Shown piece by piece: positions 46,584 to 55,889 of a DNA stretch of 64,000 nucleotides. Position 1 is the first letter of the stretch. Every line of letters starts with the position of its first letter. The notes below the pieces were generated by a model. The model did no database searches, was not told the DNA's origin, and saw only the letters and a list, made by a program, of their open reading frames with translations. The stretch is taken from assembly GCF_021603645.1 (NCBI RefSeq), contig NZ_BQHJ01000001.1:434001-498000 (forward strand). Reading direction: 5' to 3'. Origin of the DNA: Pseudomonas pseudonitroreducens (GTDB taxonomy: Bacteria > Pseudomonadota > Gammaproteobacteria > Pseudomonadales > Pseudomonadaceae). The translations under genes and the position numbers were made by a program.

Positions 46584-46847
46584 ATGCACTTGCAGCCCGG
46601 ACTGTATCGACACTACAAGGGACAGCAATACCGCGTGCTCGGCGTTGCCCGGCATTCGGAGACCGAAGAAGAGCTGGTGATCTACCAGGCGCTGTATGGC
46701 GAGTTCGGCCTCTGGGTGCGCCCATTGAGCATGTTCACCGAGGCGGTGGAAGTGAATGGCGAGAAGGTTCCGCGATTCGCCCTGGTCAATGCCGAAGACG
46801 ATCCGCTGGGTCTCCAGACTGGCCCGTCCGGCGAAACCCAAGCTTGA
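46584..46847 (+). CDS. DUF1653-family small protein
   Basis: An 87-residue protein of the DUF1653 family: it opens LQPGLYRHYKGQQYRVLG, continues with TEEELVIYQALYGEFGLWVRP and MFTEAVEVNGEKVPRF, all standard for the family. It is a small SH3-like cytoplasmic protein of unknown function. ATG 46584 follows AGGGAGAACC. It lies between fadBA and topA as a likely single gene. Confidence 0.85.
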   Translation: MHLQPGLYRHYKGQQYRVLGVARHSETEEELVIYQALYGEFGLWVRPLSMFTEAVEVNGEKVPRFALVNAEDDPLGLQTGPSGETQA

Positions 46848-46939
46848 CCTTGGCGCGACCGCCACTATATATAGCGGTGCCGCTCCAAGCGCCTCCCTCC
46901 TTGTAAATTCATCTTTTCGACGCAGGAATCTTCCGATCC

Positions 46940-49546
46940 ATGGGTAAATCGCTGGTCATCGTGGAATCACCGGCCAAGGCCAAGACCATCAACAAGTACC
47001 TGGGCAACCAGTACGTGGTGAAGTCGAGCATCGGCCACATCCGCGACCTGCCCACCAGCGGCTCGTCCGCGTCGAAGGAGCCTGCGGCCAAAGGACGCAA
47101 GACGGCTGCCGAAGCGCCGGCCCTGTCGCCAAAAGAGAAGGCCAAGCGCCAGCTCGTCACCCGCATGGGCGTCGACCCGGAGCACGGCTGGAAGGCCAAG
47201 TACGAGATCCTTCCCGGCAAGGAAAAGGTGATCGAGGAACTGCGCCGCCTGGCCAAGGACGCCGACACCATCTATCTCGCAACCGACTTGGACCGCGAAG
47301 GGGAGGCCATTGCCTGGCACCTGCGCGAGGCCATCGGTGGCGATGACTCGCGCTACAAACGCGTGGTCTTCAACGAAATCACCAAGAAGGCCATTCAGGA
47401 GGCCTTCTCCCAGCCCGGCGAGCTGGATATCAACCGCGTGAATGCCCAGCAGGCGCGCCGCTTCCTCGACCGCGTGGTGGGCTACATGGTCTCCCCGCTG
47501 CTGTGGGCCAAGATCGCTCGCGGCCTGTCCGCTGGCCGCGTGCAGTCGGTGGCGGTGAAGCTGGTGGTCGAGCGTGAGCGCGAGATCCGCGCCTTCGTGC
47601 CGGAAGAATACTGGGAAGTGCATGCCGACCTCGGCACGCCGAAGAACGACAAGGTCCGCTTCGAGGTGGTGCGCGAGAAGGGCGAAGCCTTCAAGCCGCT
47701 CAATGAAGCGCAGGCCATGGCCGCCCTGGAGAAGCTCAAGGCTTCCAGCTACAGCATCGCCAAGCGCGAAGACAAGCCGACCTCGAGCAAGCCCTCGGCG
47801 CCTTTCATCACTTCCACCCTGCAGCAGGCCGCGAGCAATCGCCTGGGCTTCGGTGTGAAGAAGACCATGATGATGGCCCAGCGTCTCTACGAAGCCGGCT
47901 ACATCACCTATATGCGTACCGACTCGACCAACCTGTCGGCCGACGCCATCGATATGGTGCGCGGTTTCATCGACAGCGAGTTCGGCAAGAAATACCTGCC
48001 GGCCAAGCCGAACTTCTACTCCAGCAAGGAAGGCGCCCAGGAAGCGCACGAAGCGATTCGTCCTTCCGACGTCAACCTGCGTCCGACCCAGCTGTCGGGC
48101 ATGGAGCGCGACGCCGAGCGCCTTTACGACCTGATCTGGCGTCAGTTCGTGGCCTGCCAGATGCCGCCGGCCGAGTACCTGTCCACCACCGTCAGCGCCG
48201 CTGCCGGTGACTTCGAGCTGCGCGCCAAGGGCCGCATCCTCAAGTTCGACGGCTACACCAAGGTGCTGCCGCAGCAGAGCAAGCCGGGCGAGGACGACGT
48301 CCTGCCGGTCATGAACCAGGGCGACGCGATGAAGCTGCTCAAGCTCGACCCGAGCCAGCATTTCACCAAGCCGCCGGCACGCTTCTCCGAAGCCAGCCTG
48401 GTCAAGGAGCTGGAAAAGCGCGGCATCGGCCGTCCGTCCACCTATGCGGCGATCATCTCCACCATCCAGGAGCGCGGCTACGTCACCACCCACAACCGCC
48501 GCTTCTACGCGGAAAAGATGGGCGACATCGTCACCGACCGCCTCAACGAGAGCTTCTCCAACCTGATGGACTACGGCTTCACCGCCGGCATGGAAGAGAA
48601 CCTCGATGACGTGGCCCAGGGCGAACGCGACTGGAAAAACGTGCTGGACGAGTTCTACGGCGACTTCCGCAAGAAGCTCGACCTGGCCGAGGCTGCCAAC
48701 GACGGCATGCGCGCCAACCAGCCGACCCTGACTGACATCCCCTGCCGCGAGTGCGGCCGGCCGATGATGATCCGTACTGCTTCCACCGGCGTATTCCTCG
48801 GCTGCTCCGGCTACAGCCTGCCGCCGAAAGAACGCTGCAAGGCGACCGTCAACCTGATTCCGGGTGACGAGATCGCCGCGGATGACGAGGGCGAGTCCGA
48901 GTCCCGCGTGCTGCGTGGCAAGCATCGCTGCCCGATCTGCAGCACCGCGATGGATGCTTACCTGGTCGACGAGAAGCGCAAGCTGCACATCTGTGGCAAC
49001 AACCCGGATTGCGCCGGCTACGAGATCGAAGAAGGCCAGTACCGCATCAAGGGTTACGAAGGCCCGAGCCTGGAATGCGACAAGTGCGGCAGCGAGATGC
49101 AGCTCAAGACCGGCCGTTTCGGCAAGTTCTTCGGTTGCACCAACCCGACCTGCAAGAATACCCGCAAGCTGTTGAAGAATGGCGAGCCTGCACCGCCGAA
49201 GATGGACGCCATCCGCATGCCGGAACTCAAGTGCGAGAAGGTGGACGACATCTACGTACTGCGTGACGGCGCTTCCGGCCTGTTCCTGGCTGCAAGCCAG
49301 TTCCCGAAGAACCGCGAGACCCGCGCTCCGCTGGTGGCCGAGCTGATCCCGCACAAGGAAGAGCTGGATCCGAAGTACCACTTCCTGCTCGCCGCGCCGG
49401 CAAAAGATCCGGATGGCCGCCCGGCGGTGATCCGCTTCAGCCGCAAGACCAAGGAGCAGTACGTGCAGTCCGAGGTCGACGGCAAGCCCACCGGCTGGCG
49501 TGCTTTCTTCGACGGCGGCAAGTGGAAGGTCGAAGACAAGCGCTGA
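46940..49546 (+). CDS. topA: DNA topoisomerase I
   Basis: An 868-residue type IA topoisomerase that relaxes negative supercoils. It begins with the Toprim start [15 protein letters not shown], has acidic metal residues in [15 protein letters not shown], and the active-site Tyr324 in [13 protein letters not shown]-terminal zinc ribbons are visible ([26 protein letters not shown] with CTNPTC), followed by two further repeat domains. An Ala/Lys-rich insert (about 40-70) is typical of pseudomonads. Full length. Confidence 0.96.
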   Translation: MGKSLVIVESPAKAKTINKYLGNQYVVKSSIGHIRDLPTSGSSASKEPAAKGRKTAAEAPALSPKEKAKRQLVTRMGVDPEHGWKAKYEILPGKEKVIEELRRLAKDADTIYLATDLDREGEAIAWHLREAIGGDDSRYKRVVFNEITKKAIQEAFSQPGELDINRVNAQQARRFLDRVVGYMVSPLLWAKIARGLSAGRVQSVAVKLVVEREREIRAFVPEEYWEVHADLGTPKNDKVRFEVVREKGEAFKPLNEAQAMAALEKLKASSYSIAKREDKPTSSKPSAPFITSTLQQAASNRLGFGVKKTMMMAQRLYEAGYITYMRTDSTNLSADAIDMVRGFIDSEFGKKYLPAKPNFYSSKEGAQEAHEAIRPSDVNLRPTQLSGMERDAERLYDLIWRQFVACQMPPAEYLSTTVSAAAGDFELRAKGRILKFDGYTKVLPQQSKPGEDDVLPVMNQGDAMKLLKLDPSQHFTKPPARFSEASLVKELEKRGIGRPSTYAAIISTIQERGYVTTHNRRFYAEKMGDIVTDRLNESFSNLMDYGFTAGMEENLDDVAQGERDWKNVLDEFYGDFRKKLDLAEAANDGMRANQPTLTDIPCRECGRPMMIRTASTGVFLGCSGYSLPPKERCKATVNLIPGDEIAADDEGESESRVLRGKHRCPICSTAMDAYLVDEKRKLHICGNNPDCAGYEIEEGQYRIKGYEGPSLECDKCGSEMQLKTGRFGKFFGCTNPTCKNTRKLLKNGEPAPPKMDAIRMPELKCEKVDDIYVLRDGASGLFLAASQFPKNRETRAPLVAELIPHKEELDPKYHFLLAAPAKDPDGRPAVIRFSRKTKEQYVQSEVDGKPTGWRAFFDGGKWKVEDKR

Positions 49547-49613
49547 TGGAAGGCGCGCCCCGCCGAGGCGGGGCGTGCTTATACTGCCGAAGTCGACTGC
49601 AGAGGGCCCGGTC

Positions 49614-50135
49614 ATGGCGAACGAACTCTATACCCGCACCAACCAGAAGCTGTTCTTCGCCGGTCTTGCCCTGGAAGCCTGGCGCAGCGCCGAAACGGCG
49701 CGTGCGATGAATGCCCAGGCGCGCATCCAGGCCGAGCGCGAAGCGGCGCTGTTCCATCTCTATGGTGCCGTGCTGGGTGTGGCCCATGAGATCGCCGGTT
49801 ACTACCGCCTACCTCAGGCCGGTGCGCCGCGCGTCGAGATGCTGCTGAACGCCGAGGTTCTGGCCGCCGCTCCAAGCCCTGAGCTGGCGGAAATGGTCGA
49901 GCTGGCGCAGTCGCCAGAAGCCTGGCTGGGTCGCCTGCTGGCTGCCTATGCCGCGCTGTTCCAGCCGCCGAGCGAACCGAAGAAAGCCAAGGTCGATCCG
50001 ACCCAGCCGCTGATCCAGGCGGTGAATGTCGACGACGAAGCGCCGATCGAGCTGGGCAACGACGAGCTGGAAACCTGGCGCAAATCCCTGAAGGAACTGG
50101 TGCTGCGCTTCCGCGCATCGCTCACCGAACTCTGA
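49614..50135 (+). CDS. Conserved protein of unknown function (DUF6586-like)
   Basis: A 173-residue all-helical cytoplasmic protein starting MANELYTRTNQKLFFAGLALEAW, with internal REAALFHLYGAVLGVAHEIAGYYRLP and a C-terminal LETWRKSLKELVLRFR. I recognise it as a conserved hypothetical that sits after topA in pseudomonads. No catalytic or membrane motifs. A GC-rich hairpin without a T-run lies at 49556-49575, between topA and this gene. Confidence 0.75.
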   Translation: MANELYTRTNQKLFFAGLALEAWRSAETARAMNAQARIQAEREAALFHLYGAVLGVAHEIAGYYRLPQAGAPRVEMLLNAEVLAAAPSPELAEMVELAQSPEAWLGRLLAAYAALFQPPSEPKKAKVDPTQPLIQAVNVDDEAPIELGNDELETWRKSLKELVLRFRASLTEL

Positions 50136-50247
50136 CCCTCACCCTGACTCACGCGGAGCCGGCCTTCCGGTCGGTCCGTGAAAGCTTTGGCTAGGGTGCG
50201 GCGGATGTGGCTGTTACACTACGCGTTCTGCTGTGGAGAACGTCGCT

Positions 50248-50487
50248 ATGCCAACCTCATTTCTGGAAATTGTCGAGCTGCCTGACGGGCGTATCGTGCT
50301 GCGTCGCGCGGACGAGGAGGAGGCGCTGGTGACCCTGGAGTTCTCCGCCGATGCCAAGGGCTTCCTGCAGGGTCAGCATATCGAGATCGCCAAGGCGATG
50401 TTCAATGTCGGTGTGCAGATGGCTGGCCGTCTCGCCGAGGGCGGAGACATGGGCGTGGACGACGAAGGTCCGCGCGTACTGCACTGA
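50248..50487 (+). CDS. Small conserved protein of unknown function
   Basis: A 79-residue acidic protein (SFLEIVELPDGRIVLRR, EEALVTLEFSADAKGFL, HIEIAKAMFNVGVQMAGRL) preserved next to topA and sulA in Pseudomonas as I recall. ATG 50248 follows TGGAGAACG; the frame opens at GTG 50233 but without a better site. No recognised motif. It is convergent with sulA. Confidence 0.75.
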   Translation: MPTSFLEIVELPDGRIVLRRADEEEALVTLEFSADAKGFLQGQHIEIAKAMFNVGVQMAGRLAEGGDMGVDDEGPRVLH

Positions 50488-50531
50488 GTTCTGCCGCTTC
50501 GCCGCGCTCGCGGCGAAGCTTCCCGATCAGA

Positions 50532-51005
50532 TCATCCCAGACGAATATTCAGGCTCTGCGCCTGGCCGGCGACGGCGGCGCGGGATAGTTGCGTGCGCGC
50601 TTTGGCGCTGAGATTCAGCCAGCTCACCACGGTGTGGCTATTGCCCAGGCGCAGCGCCTCGCAGGCCAGCGCCTGGGCGGCGGCCTGATCGCGGGCTGGC
50701 AGCAGCAGGATGCCCTGGCGGTTCAGGCCTGCCTTGCGCAGCCAATCCGGAGTCAGGCTCGACGGTGGGGCGATCAATGTCAGCCAGCGCGAGTCGCTCT
50801 CTTCACTGAGCTCGCGGAGCATCGGCGCCAGCAGCGTCAGGCATTGACCGGGGAGGCCACGCAGGGCGATTTCACTGAAGGCGCTCTCGTCGGCGGTGGG
50901 CTCGTCTTCCATCAGCTCCGGGAGCAGGGGAGCAGTACCGCTTGCCCAGAGTGCTTCCTGGAAGAGCGGGAGTTGCGGCAGGTTCTGCGGCTGCGGGTAC
51001 TGCAT
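50532..51005 (-). CDS. sulA: SOS cell-division inhibitor SulA-like
   Basis: A 157-residue SulA-family protein that would block FtsZ polymerisation during DNA damage. Family features include GQCLTLLAPMLRELSEESDSRWL, the segment PDWLRKAGLNRQGILLL and LACEALRLGNSHTVVSWL. Its N-terminus is Pro/Gln-rich. It starts 13 bases after lexA and shares its promoter and SOS boxes, so it is LexA-controlled as the second gene of lexA-sulA. Confidence 0.88.
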   Translation of the reverse strand: MQYPQPQNLPQLPLFQEALWASGTAPLLPELMEDEPTADESAFSEIALRGLPGQCLTLLAPMLRELSEESDSRWLTLIAPPSSLTPDWLRKAGLNRQGILLLPARDQAAAQALACEALRLGNSHTVVSWLNLSAKARTQLSRAAVAGQAQSLNIRLG

Positions 51006-51018
51006 GGATGTCTCCTGT

Positions 51019-51639
51019 TCAGCGACGGATCACGCCGACGCTCAAGCCTTCGATGACCAGTTCCTGTTCCTTGAGGTCGACCTCGATGGGGGCGAACTCC
51101 GGGTTTTCGGCGAGTAGCCAGACCTTGCTGCCTTCACGCTTGAAGCGCTTCACCGTTACCTCTTCACCCAGGCGGGCGACCACGATCTGGCCATTGCGCG
51201 CCTCGCGGGTGACGTGCACGGCGAGCAGGTCGCCGTCCATGATGCCGACATCCTTCATGCTCTGGCCGCGTACGCGCAGCAGGTAGTCGGCTGGCGGGTT
51301 GAAGAAGGTGGGATTGATCCGGCAGGTGTCGTCGACGTTCTGCTCGGCCAGGATCGGGGCGCCAGCGGCGACGCGGCCGATGATCGGCAGTTCATCGTCA
51401 TTGGCAGCAGCCTTGGGTTCGAAGCCGGGAATGCGGATGCCGCGGGAGGCGCCCGGGGTCATTTCGATGGCGCCTTTGCGGGCGAGGGCCTTCAGGTGCT
51501 CCTCGGCGGCGTTGGGCGACTTGAAGCCGAGTTCCTGGGCGATTTCCGCACGGGTGGGCGGGTAGCCGTTGGCTTCCAGGCAGCGTTTGATGAAGGCGAG
51601 GATCTCGGCTTGGCGCGGCGTGAGCTTCAGCATGTCCAT
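51019..51639 (-). CDS. lexA: LexA repressor
   Basis: A 206-residue SOS repressor. The winged helix ([41 protein letters not shown]) is followed by the Ala-Gly self-cleavage site in GRVAAGAPI, the nucleophile Ser in [10 protein letters not shown] and the Lys in [13 protein letters not shown]. Start may be ATG 51639 or ATG 51633 two codons on; homologues favour a 204-residue product. Two SOS boxes lie directly upstream, so it represses itself and sulA. Confidence 0.96.
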   Translation of the reverse strand: MDMLKLTPRQAEILAFIKRCLEANGYPPTRAEIAQELGFKSPNAAEEHLKALARKGAIEMTPGASRGIRIPGFEPKAAANDDELPIIGRVAAGAPILAEQNVDDTCRINPTFFNPPADYLLRVRGQSMKDVGIMDGDLLAVHVTREARNGQIVVARLGEEVTVKRFKREGSKVWLLAENPEFAPIEVDLKEQELVIEGLSVGVIRR

Positions 51640-51642
51640 ACT

Positions 51643-51677
51643 CTGGCTTTTTATACAGTGACTGGAATTATATACAG
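51643..51677 (-). promoter_or_regulatory. Two tandem LexA (SOS) boxes
   Basis: On the minus strand CTGTATATAATTCCAG (51662-51677) and CTGTATAAAAAGCCAG (51643-51658) both match CTG-N10-CAG, 3 bases apart. The inner one lies only 3 bases before the lexA start and covers its ribosome-binding region. Confidence 0.92.
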
Positions 51678-51842
51678 TGATGGCGGGCTGGCAATGCTTT
51701 TATCGCGTGCGGCTGTCAGTGGGACGTTCGTGCATGTAACCTTTGGGCGTTGGCAAGCGTCTTGCTGCTAATAAGGTGTCTCGTCGCATTGCCATGATAT
51801 TGGTAACAATCCATCGCACTTTGCTTGACAATACAAGACGCT

Positions 51843-51869
51843 GAAACGTATGTTTCAAACAAGTGTTTG
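51843..51869. promoter_or_regulatory. Two adjoining PsrA operators at the psrA promoter
   Basis: GAAAC-GTAT-GTTTC (51843-51856) and CAAAC-AAGT-GTTTG (51856-51869) share one base and both fit the (C/G)AAAC-N4-GTTT(C/G) PsrA pattern. Placement 16 bases before psrA implies negative autoregulation relieved by long-chain fatty acids. Confidence 0.85.
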
Positions 51870-51884
51870 TCAGGCGGAGTAGCC

Positions 51885-52601
51885 ATGGCCCAGTCGGAAA
51901 CCGTCGAACGCATCCTGGATGCTGCGGAACAGCTGTTCGCGGAGAAAGGCTTCGCCGAAACCTCCCTGCGTCTGATCACCAGCAAGGCGGGGGTGAACCT
52001 CGCGGCGGTGAATTATCACTTCGGCTCGAAGAAGGCGCTGATTCAGGCGGTTTTCTCGCGTTTCCTCGGGCCGTTCTGCGCCAGCCTCGAAAAGGAGCTG
52101 GATCGCCGCCAGGCCAAGCCCGATGCGTCGCGTGCCACCCTGGAAGAACTGCTGGAACTGCTCGTCGTCCAGGCCATGGCCGTCAAGCCTCGCAGCGGCA
52201 ATGACCTGTCGATCTTCATGCGCCTGCTGGGGTTGGCGTTCAGCCAGAGCCAGGGGCACCTGCGCAAATACCTTGAAGAAGTCTATGGCAAGGTTTTCCG
52301 CCGTTTCATGCTGTTGGTGAATGAGTCGGCCCCGCGCCTGCCGCCGCTGGAGTTGTTCTGGCGCGTGCATTTCATGCTGGGTACCGCGGTGTTCAGCATG
52401 TCCGGTATCAAGGCCCTGCGCGCCATGGCCGAGAACGATTTCGGCGTGAACACTTCCATCGAGCAGGTGATGCGTCTGATGGTGCCGTTCCTGGCCGCCG
52501 GGATGCGTGCCGACAGTGGCGTCAGTGATCCTTCGCTGGCTGGTGCGCAGCTCAAGCCACGCAGCAAATCCAGCAGCGCGCCCGCACCCGCCAAGGTTTG
52601 A
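51885..52601 (+). CDS. psrA: TetR-family fatty-acid-responsive regulator PsrA
   Basis: A 238-residue TetR-family regulator. The helix-turn-helix contains FAETSLRLITSKAGVNLAAVNYHFGSKKAL; the ligand domain has DLSIFMRLLGLAFSQSQG and FWRVHFMLGTAVFSMSG. The C-terminal Ser/Pro/Lys-rich tail (about 215-238) is variable. PsrA represses itself and fadBA and activates rpoS in pseudomonads; long-chain acyl ligands release it. GGCGGAG precedes ATG 51885. It is divergent from lexA. Confidence 0.93.
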   Translation: MAQSETVERILDAAEQLFAEKGFAETSLRLITSKAGVNLAAVNYHFGSKKALIQAVFSRFLGPFCASLEKELDRRQAKPDASRATLEELLELLVVQAMAVKPRSGNDLSIFMRLLGLAFSQSQGHLRKYLEEVYGKVFRRFMLLVNESAPRLPPLELFWRVHFMLGTAVFSMSGIKALRAMAENDFGVNTSIEQVMRLMVPFLAAGMRADSGVSDPSLAGAQLKPRSKSSSAPAPAKV

Positions 52602-52658
52602 ACCTAGGCCCGGCCTTGCGCTGGGCTGTATCGGCCTGATCGGCTACAGTAGCCGGCC

Positions 52659-53183
52659 ATGGCTGATCTCGATCCTCTCCATATTTCCCTTGCTGACCAG
52701 ATGCTCTACGGCTTTGCCGCGGGGCGTCTTGTCGTGCGCTTCCCTGTATCCAGCGCCGCCAACGGCGCTGGGGAATGCAATGGTTCCGGATGCACGCCGC
52801 GCGGCTTGCACCAGGTTCGCGCGCGCATCGGCGAGGGGCTGCCCAAAGGTGCGGTGCTGAAAGGGCGACGCTGGACCGGCGAGGTCTGGACGGCCGGGCT
52901 CCACGATGAGTTTCCCGGCCGCGACTGGATCCTTTCGCGCATCCTCTGGCTCAGCGGCTGTGAGCCGGGCCGCAACCGGATGGGCGAGGTCGATACCTTC
53001 CGCCGCTACATCTACCTGCACGCAACGCCGGACTGCGAGCCCATGGGCACGCCGCTGTCCCACGGTTGTATCCGTCTGCGCAACGACGACCTGCTGGAAC
53101 TCTTTCCCAGGGTTCCCCTCCATTGCCGGGTCCGAATCGAAGAAGCCGCCTGCCCCGAGTGGCGCGTGGCGCAATTGAATTGA
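52659..53183 (+). CDS. L,D-transpeptidase (YkuD) domain protein without signal peptide
   Basis: A 174-residue protein with the complete YkuD catalytic motif: His in YIYLHATPDCEPMG and the nucleophile Cys in SHGCIRLRNDDLLEL. Substrate-facing GLHQVRARIGEGLPKGAV is also present. Unlike classical L,D-transpeptidases it has no signal peptide (MADLDPLHISLADQMLYGF), so it is predicted cytoplasmic unless exported in an unusual way. It may act on peptidoglycan peptides during recycling. nagZ begins 11 bases later, so they are probably co-transcribed. Confidence 0.85.
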   Translation: MADLDPLHISLADQMLYGFAAGRLVVRFPVSSAANGAGECNGSGCTPRGLHQVRARIGEGLPKGAVLKGRRWTGEVWTAGLHDEFPGRDWILSRILWLSGCEPGRNRMGEVDTFRRYIYLHATPDCEPMGTPLSHGCIRLRNDDLLELFPRVPLHCRVRIEEAACPEWRVAQLN

Positions 53184-53194
53184 AAGGAATGTAC

Positions 53195-54193
53195 ATGCAA
53201 GGCTCACTGATGCTCGACATCGGCGGCACCTGGCTCACTGCCGAGGACCGCCAGATCCTGCGCCAGCCGGAAGTCGGCGGCCTGATCATATTCGCCCGCA
53301 ACATCGAGTCGCCGCGCCAGGTGCGCGAGCTGATGGCCGCCATCCGCGCGGTGCGCCCCGACCTGCTGCTCGCGGTGGATCAGGAGGGTGGTCGGGTGCA
53401 GCGCCTGCGCCAGGGATTCCTGCGTCTGCCAGCAATGCGTGCCATCGCCGATAACCCCAACGCCGAACGACTGGCTGAGCAGTGCGGCTGGTTGATGGCG
53501 ACCGAGGTGCTGGCGGTGGGGCTCGACCTGAGCTTCGCTCCGGTGCTGGATCTGGACCACCAGCGCAGCGCCGTGGTCGGCAGCCGCGCCTTCGAAGGCA
53601 ATCCCGAGCGTGCCGTTGCGCTGGCTGGAGCGTTCATCCGTGGCATGCGCGCCGCCGGCATGGCCTCTACCGGCAAGCATTTCCCTGGCCATGGCTGGGC
53701 GGAAGTCGACTCCCATGTGGGGATCCCCGAGGACGAGCGCACGCTGGAGCAGATTCGTGCCGTCGACCTGGTGCCATTCCAGCGTCTTTCCGGCGAGCTG
53801 GATGCGCTGATGCCGGCTCACGTGATCTACCCGCAGGTCGATCCGAATCCGGCCGGCTTCTCCCGTCGCTGGCTGCAGGACATTCTGCGTGGCGAGCTGG
53901 GCTTCGACGGGGTGATCTTCAGTGATGACCTGTCCATGGCTGGCGCCCATGTGGTCGGCGATGCCGCCAACCGCATCGAGGCCGCCCTGCGTGCCGGCTG
54001 CGATATGGGGCTGGTGTGCAATGACCGCGCCTCCGCCGAACTGGCCCTGAGCGCCCTGCAACGCCTGAAGGTCAGCGCGCCGCAGCGCCTTGAGCGCATG
54101 CGTGCCAAAGCCTGGCCGGGCATCGAATACAAGCAGCTGCCGCGCTGGCAACAAGCCGTAGGTGAGCTGCGTGCCGCACAACTGATCGATTGA
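53195..54193 (+). CDS. nagZ: Beta-N-acetylhexosaminidase NagZ
   Basis: A 332-residue cytoplasmic glycoside hydrolase family 3 enzyme that removes GlcNAc from anhydro-muropeptides during wall recycling. The motif STGKHFPGHGWAEVDSH contains the KHFPGHG catalytic loop, and the nucleophile Asp lies in VIFSDDLSMAGA. AAAGGAATG precedes ATG 53195. Its products induce AmpC beta-lactamase in Pseudomonas; dacB and slt of the same circuit are in this window. Confidence 0.95.
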   Translation: MQGSLMLDIGGTWLTAEDRQILRQPEVGGLIIFARNIESPRQVRELMAAIRAVRPDLLLAVDQEGGRVQRLRQGFLRLPAMRAIADNPNAERLAEQCGWLMATEVLAVGLDLSFAPVLDLDHQRSAVVGSRAFEGNPERAVALAGAFIRGMRAAGMASTGKHFPGHGWAEVDSHVGIPEDERTLEQIRAVDLVPFQRLSGELDALMPAHVIYPQVDPNPAGFSRRWLQDILRGELGFDGVIFSDDLSMAGAHVVGDAANRIEAALRAGCDMGLVCNDRASAELALSALQRLKVSAPQRLERMRAKAWPGIEYKQLPRWQQAVGELRAAQLID

Positions 54194-54325
54194 TAGCGAT
54201 CTGCTGCGCGTCGGCATAACTGCGTTGGAAGGCTGGTTCAGACTGCTCATTGACCTGAAGTCAACTCCGCGTCCGATCCATCCTTCCGCCTTGTTCTGCT
54301 CTAGCTCGCGCGATCGCAGGGATAA

Positions 54326-55078
<753 letters not shown>

Positions 55079-55087
55079 GCCAATACT

Positions 55088-55171
55088 GTAGGAGCGAGGG
55101 GGACGCCTAGTTCTTGCTCGCGAACCGCTTGGCACCGCGCCTTGCGGATTCGCGAGCAAGCTCGCTCCTAC
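55088..55171. repeat. REP inverted pair (REPIN) 5, left half interrupted
   Basis: Right half is normal (TTCGCGAGCAAGCTCGCTCC). The left half reads GTAGGAGCGAG, then 14 extra bases GGGGACGCCTAGTT, then CTTGCTCGCGAAC, so its own hairpin is broken by a small insertion. Confidence 0.88.
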
Positions 55172-55183
55172 GAAGAGCAAAGT

Positions 55184-55212
55184 AAAAAGCCCGGCAGAGT
55201 GCCGGGCTTTTT
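55184..55212. terminator. Bidirectional terminator between MTIP gene and csiV
   Basis: AAAAAGCCCGGC-AGAGT-GCCGGGCTTTTT, symmetrical with A- and T-runs for both convergent transcripts. Confidence 0.88.
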
Positions 55213-55214
55213 CG

Positions 55215-55877
55215 TTATTGCGCGGGCTGTGCCGGCGGCGGAGCGTCGAAACCGCCATCTGCCGGGGCGGCCGGCGCCTGTTGCTGCTGGGGCGCGTCAG
55301 GGCCGGTCGGCGCCTCGTCTTCCATGCCGGGCGGCGGGGCGGAGGCGGGTTTGGCATTGAGCGGGGTGACCTTGATCAACATGCCCAGGCTGGGGTGATC
55401 GAGGTAGGTCAGCACGCTGTTCTTCAGGCTGGCTTCCTGGACCATGTGCTGGCTGGCGGCGAGCAGACCGTCCTGGCCGAACTGGTTGATCCAGAAGTCG
55501 GTCTGGGTGTTCACGAAGCGCTGTTGGCTAAGGGTGACGGTGCCTTCCACCGGGAAGTGGCCGTCACGCTGGGCGCCCTCGGTCAGGGAAACCTTGACCG
55601 GGTTGGCATCGATCTCCTGGCGCCAGGCCTTGTGCATCAGCACCTGGAAGCCTTCGTTCTGCTTGAGCTTGGCGACCTGGGCGTCCATAGCTGTGGGCCG
55701 CGAGCTATCCGGGCCAGGCGGTTGCGCGCCCTTGGCCCAGTCATCCGGGGCAGGGCGACTGGCGAGCACGACGTCGCCGGACTGCTGGAAGAGGATCAGC
55801 TCTACCTGGTAAGGCTCGGCAAAGGCCGCCGGAGACAGCAGTGCCAGCGACAGCAGCAGGGGTTGGAACAGGCGCAT
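55215..55877 (-). CDS. csiV: CsiV-family periplasmic protein
   Basis: A 220-residue exported protein of the CsiV family (peptidoglycan-associated, PF10972). Signal peptide (about 1-20, LSPAAFA), then PYQVELILFQQSG, the central GTVTLSQQRFVNTQTDFW and SLGMLIKVTPLN, and a low-complexity tail rich in Pro, Gln and Ala that may be disordered. It lies 12 bases downstream of mfd and is probably co-transcribed with it. Exact function is unclear. Confidence 0.8.
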   Translation of the reverse strand: MRLFQPLLLSLALLSPAAFAEPYQVELILFQQSGDVVLASRPAPDDWAKGAQPPGPDSSRPTAMDAQVAKLKQNEGFQVLMHKAWRQEIDANPVKVSLTEGAQRDGHFPVEGTVTLSQQRFVNTQTDFWINQFGQDGLLAASQHMVQEASLKNSVLTYLDHPSLGMLIKVTPLNAKPASAPPPGMEDEAPTGPDAPQQQQAPAAPADGGFDAPPPAQPAQ

Positions 55878-55889
55878 TGCACGGAATCC

